A stretch of 64,000 nt of DNA from Chrysomallon squamiferum. Its lineage: Eukaryota > Mollusca > Gastropoda > Neomphalida > Peltospiridae. The position numbers were made by a program, and so were the translations under genes. The stretch is taken from positions 19,315,091 to 19,379,090 of the forward strand of contig CM022669.1 in the NCBI GenBank assembly GCA_012295275.1. The letters are read 5' to 3'. The notes beneath the pieces are model-generated. The model was not told the origin of the DNA. It saw nothing but the letters and a program-made list of their open reading frames with translations, and searched no databases. Shown one piece after another: positions 1 through 12,236 of this stretch (positions within the stretch are counted from its first letter, which is position 1; the number at the start of each line of letters is the position of its first letter).

Positions 1-116
1 TAATTATTTTTTTATCATTTTAGTACCATATATATATATATATATATAGTTCTCTTTTTTTAATTTTTCACAAATTGTCACTAATTAAAAACAGTTAAAT
101 TAATATTTTTATCATA

Positions 117-117
<1 letters not shown>

Positions 118-149
<32 letters not shown>

Positions 150-165
150 AATAAAAAGAAAAGAA

Positions 166-200
<35 letters not shown>

Positions 201-205
201 ATATT
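118..205 (+). repeat. Poly-A and (ATAA)n tract upstream of WD exon 1
   Basis: A run of about 30 A is followed by (ATAA)n, ending 15 bases before the first visible WD acceptor at 218-219. The pyrimidine tract of that acceptor is the short TTTTTTCTGAATTC. Confidence 0.85.
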
Positions 206-219
206 TTTTCTGAATTCAG

Positions 220-1621
220 GCCAAATGGCAAATTAATGTTATCAAGTTCTAATGATGGTTTCATCATGGCTTGGGGCTCTGGAGGACTCCAAGATAAAAT
301 CAAGGTTTGTTTTTAATTTAGTCTCTTAAATGTTTTTTAAAAATTAAATAAAAAAAGAAAGAAAGATAAAAGTTTAACCCCCAAAAAAACCTCCCCTCTC
401 AAAACCCCAAAACATTTGTGTTAATTTTTTCCTGCCACATTTAATTAATCATGCATCATTATGATAAAAAAAAATTAAAAAATCTGTAGAATAAGTTTGA
501 ACACTTTTCTTTTCTTTTCTTTCTATCATTAATGGAAAATTAGAAACAGAATCTGACTCTTGTGCTGTCATATTTTTCAGAATAAAATTTATGTAACTAA
601 AATAAGAGTGTGCTTATTCTTTCAGATGGGAATACCAATCTACTGCATGGCTATCAATCCAAGGAGAAACCAGCTTGTTTGTGGTGTCAACTGTGGAGTC
701 AGAGTTTATAGTTTAGATGAAAGTTAGTGTCCTGTTTTTGGATTTGTTTCAATAAGTAATATATAATTATGTTATCTCTGCATACTAATAAGAAATACAT
801 AAATGAGTTACGTTAGTATGTTAATATGAAAGAAATAATTAATTTAGCTGACCAGTAGTTTATTTCTTGTGATGTTTTTTTTCACAGAGACAAATGCATT
901 TTTCTTATCCATGTAATATAATTTTTTTATTTTTAATATATTTTTATTTATCTTTTGTGTTTTGTTATTTTATTTTATTTTATTTTATTTTATTTTATTT
1001 TATTTTATTTTATATCATTTTTTGTTATTATTGTTATTATTATTATTATTATTATTTTTTTTTTTTTTGGAATTAGTTGTCAGCTCCATTTAATCATTCA
1101 CTTTATTAAAATTGATAATTGTTTCTGCTTTCAAAGGTTAATTTAATATCCACCACTTTTCATGATGAGCAATTTTTTGAAATTATCATTTATAATTACA
1201 ACAGTTTTCTTATTTATATTGAAATCTTTCTTCAAAACAATGAAAGAAAACATTATTTCCTATTCCAAACAGAACCCCATAACTGTACTGTCAAAGGCCA
1301 TGGTATATACTGTCTTTTCAATTTAAGTAACAATAAAGTACAATAGCATTGGTTCACTCCATTAACATTGTAACTGAAACACATACCATGTATTTGAAAT
1401 CAATAATGCTGACATTAATTTATTAAGTATGTTAGGACTGTATCAAATAAATATTCATTTAATTTCAGAGAGAGTTTGCGGTCATGTGATCAACAACAAG
1501 GTTTTACATTTAGCTCCTGAGCACACAGACATTGTTCGCAATATCATCTGCTACGAATCACGCACATACTCAGCAGGGTAGTGTTTTATTTAGTTATTTC
1601 TATTTTTTTATTTCTATATTT

Positions 1622-1652
<31 letters not shown>

Positions 1653-1845
1653 CGTTAATGCACTTATGTACGTTTAGTTTATTTATTTTATTTATTTATT
1701 TATTTACTTACTGATACTTTTAAATGAAATAATTAGGGAAGATTTCTTTAAAATAATTTAATAATTAAGAGTATGAAATTTTTCATAGATTTTCTCATTA
1801 TTGTAGTTCTTGTTGTTGTTGTTGTTATTATTATTATTATCATCA

Positions 1846-1912
<67 letters not shown>

Positions 1913-2789
1913 ATTTATTATTATTACTATTACCATTATTTCTTTTTTCCAGTTATGATCATAAACTAATTATCTATGACTCGTCCTACACTGGAGATAA
2001 CCGTCTGGAGCCTGTTTTTATGTGAGCTTAATTTAAATTTTAATTTTTCAGTCTCCACTGGTGATTTTTAAAATAAATTTTTATTATTAACAATTTTTTT
2101 ATATATACATTATGTAAAATTATGACAGGCAAATATGTTAAATTGAATGATATATTATAACAAGTTAAGTCAGTTTTACAATGGAAGAGTGTAAAAATAA
2201 AAAAAAATAAAAAAATAAAATGTTGATTTATTTTTGGTATATAAATATTTCCTTATTTTTAAATGATGTTTTATTTTCAGAAATCCACAAGCTCATGAAG
2301 CTGGTATTTCATGTCTGGTGCTTGCGAGAGATTCAGAGAATACCATGTGGTAAAAACAAATTACTGAATAATACAACTGTATCATATTTCAGTTAACCCA
2401 GGACAGAGGAAAGGAAATTTAAAAAAACTGACATTCTAATAAATGTTTTAAACCTTAAATATCTTAAATATCAGCCTCCAAAGTTAATTAAACAAATATT
2501 AATGTCAATGATGTTAAAAAAAAATTGACCTTTTCTGTTTTATCAGTCGGTTTTATAGAAAACTTTTGATACGTTTAAGAATATGTTATAAATTATTAAA
2601 GTAATTAGACTTGTCTTTAGTTTTCAATACATAATTTTATTTTAAAAATTACTTTCTATTTCTTCAGTTTATTTAAAGTTAGAGATGGGTTTTTTAAGAT
2701 TATGGTAAACATTTTTAACTTCATTTATTGTGATAAAAAATGTATAAATTATATTAGATGCTGAAAACTTTTAAGATAGATAGACAGGC

Positions 2790-2820
<31 letters not shown>

Positions 2821-4475
2821 GAGTCAGACAGACATAAAGAGATACAGATAGATATAGATGCAAAGTTTTTATTTCGTTGTTTTATCTATCTTTTTAAGGA
2901 TTCTCACTGGTTCGTTTGACAAAACAGTGAAGATTTGGTCGATTGATGGGAAACTTGTACACAAACTTGACAACTTCATATCCAGTGTGTCTGGTGTGTG
3001 CTTTGTGCCACTCAACACAACCATCTGGGTTGCAGGAGGCTTGTCTAATGCTGTTCTTTTTGACCCAAAGTCTGGAGAGAATGTACATATGATTTATAGT
3101 TACTACTGTATATGGCAAATTGTGATGAAAAAATAATAATAATAATAATAACAGTAATAATAAGAATAAGAATAAGAATAAGAATAAGAAAATAAAAATA
3201 AATTAATAAAATAAAATAAAATGAAGCAAAATGAAGTAAAATAAAATAAAATAAATAAAAATAATAAAAAATTAAATTTAATGAAGCAATAAGCAAACTT
3301 AATAAAGAAATGAATAAATAAATTTAATAAATAAATAAATAAATGTATGAGTGACAGTAATTATTATTATAAATATTTATATTAAAACATTTTTATCTGG
3401 AGTTGTTCAGTGTAAACCATATTATGTTATACATCTCTATGGAGAAATAAAATGGTCTAATAAAAAAATATATATATATATATATGTAATGCTGATGTTT
3501 ATTTTTTCAGGTTTCTGATTTCATTGGCACCTTCCAGACTCAGGAGGAAGAAAAATACGAACTTCAGTTGTTGAAGTTTTTCCCCGAAGTTAACCAAGTA
3601 ATTGGTATGAAAAAATTGCCTTTAGTGAAAGAAAAAACGAAAAATATAAAACTTCAAAGAATACAAAAGAATTAAAAACTTTACAGTTTCCAAAACAAAA
3701 GAATAGTTAAGGATTTGTTGACATTGCCTTAATGATAACATGTTTCTGTTAATAGTTTTCATATACCAAGTGTGTGTTTCATTTTTTTTTCTTTTTTTTT
3801 TTTTGTATCTGTTTTAATATTGCAGCATCAACAAACAGAAGGAACATTATAGTGTGGAAGTACAACTCTTCGGGCTGTATAACAGCTGTGAAATACCGGA
3901 CACCTCTCGACTGTCTGTGTTACAGTGAGTACTTTGTCTGATATTTTAACAAATGAGTGTTTAGAATTTGGGTTAATTCTGTGTTTTACTCTGCTGTTAT
4001 ACTGGTTTGTTTTTATATTGCATTTGATTATTACATAAAAAACATGTTTTCACTGTCTCTGTTAAAGTTGTAGTTGCTTGAAAATAAAAATTAAAAAAAT
4101 CTTTGTGTTTAATATGTTGACATTTAATGAATGAATGTTATTCAATATTGGCTTGTTTGTATGAGATAGCCCTTGATTGTCTGTTATAAATGAGTGTTTG
4201 ATTGAAAATAGAAATCTTGTTCTCATATTTTATTTATTTATTTATTTGACAGTTTTAATGGGTGTTTGTCAGCATTGCTGAATCTACAGTTACAATGACT
4301 GACAGTTATCTGTGATGTAGTGAAAATGTGTTCATATTTCAGTGTTTTGACAAGAAAACTGATTTTATTGTTGCTCTGTTTCAGCTAAAAAGTTTCCAAT
4401 CCTCATGTTCAGTGGGGACAATGACGGGGTAATAGTCAAGTGGGAAAGAATGCAATCTAACAATTTTATGTACAG
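220..4475 (+). other. WD protein, N-terminal propeller exons 1-9
   Basis: Nine exons (first ~299 residues visible) carry blade signatures SNDGFIMAW, NCGVRVYSL, AGYDHKLIIYD, GSFDKTVKIW, GGLSNAVLFD, STNRRNIIVWKY and GDNDGVIVKW. This is about seven blade ends. Exon phases vary, so blades do not map one-to-one onto exons. Several blades lack the canonical Trp-Asp ending (VYSL, LIIYD, VLFD), as is common in diverged WD proteins. The small exons are 69-109 bp, apart from exon 6 (184 bp), which encodes one complete blade plus part of the next. Confidence 0.85.
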
Positions 4476-5427
4476 GTAATTAATTAACCAATGTGTGGGA
4501 TCAAGTGATTGGTTTGGTGTTTGTTTATGCATGTATGCATGCATGAGTAATGTGTGTGTATATGTATTTATACACATATGTACATTGTATGTGTGTGTAT
4601 GTGTATTTATACACGTATGTACATTGTATGTGTGTGTATGTGTATTTATACACGTATGTACATTGTATGTGTGTGTATGCATTTATATTATTACTATTAT
4701 CATCATCATCATCATAATCATTACAAACATCATCATCATTAATATTATTTTTATCATTTCTGCTACTATTGCTCCAACTACTTCAACTATTACTACATCT
4801 ACTACCACTAATACCACTAATACTGTACTGCTTTCACTGGCACTAATTCTACTTCTATTTTTACTACTGCTACTACTAATACAATTGCTTCGACTCCTAC
4901 TATTACTACTACTCTTGCTGTACCTCTTCCTTGTCCTCCTTTTCCTCCTCCTCCTCCTGCCTACTACTGCTTTTCCAATTTTTAGAGAAAATGCATATCA
5001 AAATTTCCTTGATAAAACAATAATCTGCCTCAACCTCTTTTTACACCTTTACACAAAGAAGTTTACATTTGACACTTAACAACTTTCACTATTAACTTGT
5101 GTTTAGGTTTTGTCAGAAATTCATCTATTTATCCAAATGTTGTTTATTTTCCTCTTGTTTTTATTTTTTATTTTTTATTTTTTTACCCACAGCAAGGAGG
5201 TCTTTCTGCTGGGCGACTCTAAAGTGAAGAAACAGAAGAGAACAGGAAGCAAGGTCAGAGAGCTCATGTTAGAACAAGAGCTGAGATCAGAGACCTCCAG
5301 ACTGGTGGCTTCTCGGATGTCAAAGCTAAACCAGCAGGTCACCAGTCAGTATGCATTCAACAAGTCAATCATACCTCCAGTAAGTTTACCTTGTGTTCAC
5401 TTGTCACTTGAGTGTTGTTGTTTGTGT

Positions 5428-5497
<70 letters not shown>

Positions 5498-6054
5498 AAG
5501 TGTGTTTGTGTGTATGAGTGTGTGTGTGTATGTATTAGACTGTATATGTGAGTCTGAGTGAGTGTGTGAGTCTGTGTGAGGATGGGTGAGGTTTTGGGTG
5601 TATTTCTGTGTTTGAATGTGTGTGTGCTTTTGTGTGTATGTATATATATGTATATGTGACTGTGAGTAAGTGTGAGTGAGTGTGTTTGTGTATATATATA
5701 TATGTGAGTGTGAGTATGTCTGAGTATTTTTTTTGTTTACCATATGACAGTGATGAAATGTAAAAAACAAAGTATGTAATGATGGACTGTGTGGCTTATA
5801 TATGAGGTTCTAATTAAATGAAATTTGCTTTCACTGAGTGAAAACTTAACTGTAGACTGACACATTGTGTTTTACAAGTGTTTGTATTTTCTTCCAGGTC
5901 ATCACAAATCACCCAAACACTACAATTTTGAAGATTGTGTTTGTAGAGTCACTAGACTACATTCTGGCAGGCTCTGAAGATAGCAATATATGTGAGTTGT
6001 TAGAAACACACAGACAAAAGTCTATGTTCTGTACTTCAGCTGTAAATGAGTATA

Positions 6055-6112
<58 letters not shown>

Positions 6113-7830
6113 CTTTTATGAAGAGATATTATTATGAGCAATACTTTCTTACTGATTTAAGACATTGGCTTTGTCCTCAGAGGGTTTGAATGCAGAGTGC
6201 AGTAAGACTGTAACTAAATATCCTTCAGTCCTAAGTAATAAAAAATCAAATGAAATTAATTGTTTTATTTTTAGTTCAGTGCTCTCAACAATAGTAGTTT
6301 CATACTTAGTGATTTAAGAACTAAACCAGCAATTACCCACTGAAAACAAGTATACATACATTTATATATAAATATAAATTACAAGTAATTTATCAAAGTA
6401 AATATTGTTCCATATGAAAAAGCTATATTTTTTGTCATTGCCCAAAAATAAATAATTTTAACTTGTCATTACAACTTTCCACTGTAACAGGTATACAGTA
6501 TGATTATTAATTAAAAACTTTGGTGTGTGCTGTCATGCAGGTTTGAGATGTTTGGTATATATTTTCAATTAACAATTAATATATTTTTTAAACACATGCA
6601 TGTATATTTTACATCAGGTGTTAATTGTCAATTAATTAATTATTTGGAAACTATGTATATTTGAGATGTATGATGTATATGTCAAATAAGTGGTGAGTTT
6701 TCCAAAAATTAATTATTTGGAAAATTTATGCATATTTTAAATAAGGAGGTTTTTTTCAATTTTTAATTTTTATTTTTTTTTTTTTTATTTTTTTCAAATA
6801 TGTATATTTGAAATGTGTAGTATTTACAAACACTTTTTATGTTCATTATTAGTAATCTGTATATTTCAAATATGGAGTATTGTTTTTATTAGTAACTTCA
6901 TTATTTGTAAACAAGTATGATTTTAAAAAAATTGTTAATTATTTGTAAATGTGTATATTGGGGATGTGTGATATGTATTTGTAAATCTGTATGTTTCAAA
7001 TATGTCACATATTTTTAATTAGTGAGTTAATTATATGTAAACATGTATATTTCAAATACAGTGTGTATTTTTAATTAGTGAGTTAATTATCTGGAAACCT
7101 GTATATTTCAAATATGGTGTATATTTTTAATTAGTAAGTTAATTATCTGTGAATGTGTATATTTAAAAAACGGTGTATATTTTTAATTAGTAAGTTAATT
7201 ATCTCTAAATGTGTATATTTCAAATACGGTGTATATTTTTAATTAGTAAGTTAATTATCTCTAAATGTGTATATTTCAAATACGATGTATATTTTTAATT
7301 AGTAAATTAATTATCTGTGAATGTGTATATTTCAAATATGGTGTATATTTTTAATTAGTAAGTTAATTATCTCTAAATGTGTATATTTCAAATATGGTGT
7401 ATTTTTTAATTAGTAAGTTAATTATCTGTAAATGTGTATATTTCAAATACGGTGTATATTTTTAATTAGTAAGTTAATTATCTCTAAATGTGTATATTTC
7501 AAATACGGTGTATATTTTTAATTACTAAGTTAATTATCTGTAAACCTGTATGTTTCAGATGTGTGGGGGTTTGATGCTGCAGCAGTGGAGGTTCTGAAAA
7601 ACATGAAACCACATGACCTGCAGGAACATGTAGAAAAATACGCAGTTCTTTTAGATCCCACTTCTGAGTTACTGGAACCCAAAACCACAAAAGTGAGTCT
7701 TTGTGTGATAGGAGCCAAAATGCAAAAATGTCAATACTGTTGAAGTGGTTGTTAAAATTTAAAAATTTTAAAAAAAAAGGTAAAAAATAAATAAAGAACC
7801 CAGATAAATAAATAAATAATAACAGAAACA

Positions 7831-7867
<37 letters not shown>

Positions 7868-10800
7868 TACTGCAGTTCTTCAGAATATTAAATAAATGTC
7901 TTTCTTGAAAAAAAAAACATAAGATAAATCATGAACAAGATTTGTAATGACATCTGTAGAAATAAATTTTAAAACATTATGAATTTTATTGCATTTTTAT
8001 CCTCTTTGTCTTTTGTATCCTTTATTCTACACAGTTAAAAATAAAATTCTGATTGTAACATATTTCTTCAAAACTCTCATACAAGTAAAGAAAACATAAT
8101 TTTTAATATAGTTGTCTGTTTACAAATGAAAATTCACTTCTGTGAGAAAGAATACGTTGTTTAGTATGATTGTGCATTTTTGACTTCTTTGACAGGAGAG
8201 TGACTCTGTGACCAATCGTGTGGCAGGTTTCATCTGTAAATACATCTTCTCTGAGCACCTGAGCAGTGTCACAAGTCTGGTTCTCATCGAGAGAGAGTAT
8301 GGTTTCAACAAAACGTACATGGTAAGTTAAGAAATTAATTATCCAGAGATATCAATTTGAAAAAAAGTATGGTGATTGTTATTTTAAAAAGAAAACAACA
8401 AAAAAGTTGTATTAAATATTTATTCACCACCTTCACAAATTTCATAATTATTATTTTTTTTTTTAATATAACAAAAAGATTTAGTGATTTTTTTTTTTAA
8501 AAAAGGAAAAATAATTTACATTAAATATTTATTCAACACCTTTAAAAGTAAATTAATGATTATGTATATATATAAAAAATTAAAACATTATATTTTTAAT
8601 GTTTTTCACATCTTTGGACAGAATGTAAGCTAAGAAAGTTATAGATCCACTGACAAATGTGACCTCTACAACTTCCCATAGGTCATGACCTTGAAGTCTG
8701 TGGAATTTTATAATTTCAGTGTTATTTTGTATTAGGTAAATGTTTTACAAATTCAACACTGGTTTGAGAATGATCAGAACTGAAGCTAGCTGAGATGAAA
8801 TTTTAAAATGTTTTATTTTTGTTGTTTTGTAGCTGAGTGCTGGGTGGGACAGCAGAATCTGCATTTGGGACTTGGAGAGTGGAGAGTAAGTTTGTTTTAT
8901 TTCTTGTTGTTATTGTTGTTGTTATTGTTTCTGTTGTTATTGTTGTTATTGTTATATTATTATTTGTTATATTATTATTGTTATTATTATTATTATGGTT
9001 GTTATTATTTATTATAATAATAATAATAATAATAATTATTATTATTATTATTATTATTATCATTATTATTATTATTTATTATTATTGTGAACACCTTCTG
9101 ATACACATAAAAATATGCAGTATGAGCTTTGTTAAACAGGTGTAGTGAGGAAAATTGATTTCACAATTAGTCATGCTCTGGCTGTTTCCTTATTGCATTA
9201 TTGTTATTATTGTTATTAGACGCTTTTTATTTTGTCATTGTTTTGTTTTTATTATTAGGGTTTCATTGTTTTTATTATTGTTATTGTTACCAGTATTTTA
9301 TTTACTAACAGTAGTGAAATTATTGTTATTATTATTATTATTATTATTATCATCATCATTAGTAGTAGCAGTAGTACTAGTAGTAGTTAGAAATGATAAT
9401 TGTTGTTGTTGTTGTTACAGTATATGACTTGTATTTCAGACTACATGACACATTTCGCAGTCCGATAGGACAGAGCTGTTTTGAACACATTGATCTCGCC
9501 TGTGATGGAGTGATCCTCGACATGGACTACTCCCCTGACAAGTAACATTTTATCACATCATATCAATATCGTATAATGTCATATATCATTATCTTATCAT
9601 ATATCAAGTTATATTATATATCATGGTATACATCATAAATATCATATCATGTCATATATCATATTCTTATCATATATCAAGTTGTATTATATATCATGGT
9701 GTACATCATAAATATCATATATCAATATCATATCATGTCATATATCATTCTTATCATATATCAAGTTGTATTATATTTCATGGTATATATCATAAATATC
9801 ATATATCAAATTGTGTCCATATATCATTATACATCATAAAAATATATTATATCATATCATTATATATCATACATCATATATATCATTACACATCATAATT
9901 ATACATCCCACGATATTAAATATATGGAGCAGTGCACAGATAATTACAATTTTTTTTTAAAAATTGTGATTTAATTATTAATATATTAAAATGGAAAAGA
10001 AAGAAAGGAGAAAAGGAAAAATTGGTTAAAGAGATAGAATGATAAAACAGAATGAATATTCATTGTATGATTCTGCTTTCTGTTAGAGTTAATATCAACA
10101 TCTGCTAAGTTTTTTGAGTTGGTAAAACAATTGAGAATGCTATTACTATATAAGCACAGATATTTTTGTTTTTTTTTATACTCTGGCTTTATTATAAAAG
10201 AGAGACATTCAACACAAATAAATTAACAGTAAAGGATACAGAAAACAGATGATTTAGCCATTACAAGTAAACATATAGTTGCATATGTAGATGTGACTCA
10301 AGGACTATTCAGAAACACTGTCACTCCAGGAATTTTAACTATTTACTGGTTCTTCAGTAGCCACTGGATGTTCTATGAGCCAATGTATTAAACTGAGAAA
10401 ACTCTTTGATATAAACAAATGGGATTCATCTGGTGATGTATGATAAGAAATACAGCTAATACATATTTCAGAATATGCACCAAACACCCTCCTGTATATA
10501 GAACATTGCAACTAATAATACTGTCTGACATTTCAGCAATGAGTTTGCCTATTCTTCAAGTGACAAGATGGTTTACATTAGGAAGTTCTCGCTGAATGGT
10601 TTAGAGATGGTTTTAGTCAGCACTCTTCTTGGACACGAAGGGGACATAACTTGTGTACAGTGGAACAGAACAACTAAAAAATGGGTCACAGGTTCGGAAG
10701 ATGGCACAGTTAGGATTTGGGTAATATTTCTATTGTCTTCATTTAACTATTCATGGAAACCAGTTTGAATTGCTTATTTTGAAAATAGAAGTTTAATATA

Positions 10801-11080
10801 AAAAAAAGTAAAGAAAATAAAAATTAAAAAAAAATTCTGTCATTCCCAACAGAAAAATTATATAAAAATACAGTTAATTATGTCATTTTATGTGCATTTT
10901 ACAGAGAGAGAGAGAGAGAGAGAGAGAGCGGGGGAAGAGAGAGGGGAAGGGGGAAGGGGAAAGAGAGAGAGAGAGAGAGAGAGCAGGGAAGAGAGAGAGA
11001 GGGGAAGAGAGAGGGGAAGAGGGGGAAGAGAGGGAAGGGGGAGAGAGAGGGGGAGAGAGAGAGGGGAGAAGGGGGAGAGA

Positions 11081-11153
<73 letters not shown>

Positions 11154-11544
11154 ATGAAGAAAATTATTACCATGTTGTTGAAAGAAATGACAAAGAATAG
11201 GATAGACAGAATGAGGGACAGTGAAAGAGCAGGATAGAGAGAATGATGAACAGTACAAGTACATTTACCGGGAATATTTTCATGTGACTTTTAACTCAGG
11301 TGAAATGTGTTTCTGTGTGTTCCAGGCTGGTTCAGGTTTAAATGAGTGTGAGCAGGTGTTAGCTGTGAGGGGTGGGGTCTGCTGTCTCTGCATAGACAAA
11401 GTCAATGGTGCTATTATTGCTGGAGTTGAAGACTCCATCAAGTAAGTACAATTTATTTATTTATTCATTCATATATTTATTTATAATTACATTATTCCAC
11501 TTTTATCAGCTAAATAATAAATCTGTTGTCTGTAGTACATACAT

Positions 11545-11577
<33 letters not shown>

Positions 11578-12201
11578 TATATAGATATATAGATATAGAT
11601 AATAATATATAGACACACACATACATCCAAATATTCTAATCGGTTAAAATTTACTTATTTTATTATTTTGTTTTAAATTATTCTGAAATATATAATACAC
11701 TAAGTTATTTCTCTTTTTGATTATTTTACTTTTAATGTTAGTTTTCTCCAAACAAATCCAGTTTTAAGAATAAAATTAAACCAGATGTAGGTAATTTTTC
11801 TCTCTTTACATTTGCATTGTGTGTGAATCAGAAACATATTCTTTAATTTCTTCTTTTTTTTATTCTTTTTTTCACCCAAATCCTATTAGTCAGAACAAAA
11901 ATAATCTTGTTATTTTTAAAATTATATTTTCACAGTATTAAGAATAAAATTAAATGAGATAGAGGCTGTTATTGTTTATTGTTTCTGTTTGCAGGGTATA
12001 TGAACCAGAAATGTATCGACTAGTTCAGACTAATGTGGGTCATTCAGACTCTGTCAGATCTATTATTCATATTCCTGAACGAAACCAGGTAGAAACCTCC
12101 ATCATTTATTTCTCATCTGACTGTCTTACTATTTCTATTCTTTCTTTCTTCTTCTTCTTCTTTATCTTTTTATATTTATTATTAGTAACAGTAGTATTAG
12201 C

Positions 12202-12236
<35 letters not shown>

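Noticed and set aside
885-930. Acceptor-like TTTTCACAG at 881-889 as an alternative WD exon 3
   Set aside because: Joining exon 2 here reaches a stop within a few codons, whereas the acceptor at 1467-1468 gives an in-frame WD blade.
1748-2025. Open frames of poly-Ile or poly-Leu over ATT arrays (also at 8803-9145, 43584-43978 and 52826-53011)
   Set aside because: They are translations of trinucleotide microsatellites with no codon diversity. Real exons begin beyond them.
4548-4680. 39-bp repeats with palindromic core as a CRISPR-like array
   Set aside because: The repeats are contiguous without unique spacers, in a eukaryotic intron, so this is an ordinary minisatellite.
10880-11264. Open frames on both strands of the GA tract, giving Arg-Glu or Ser-Leu repeats
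   Set aside because: The tract is intronic, between well-phased WD exons 16 and 17, and purely simple sequence.
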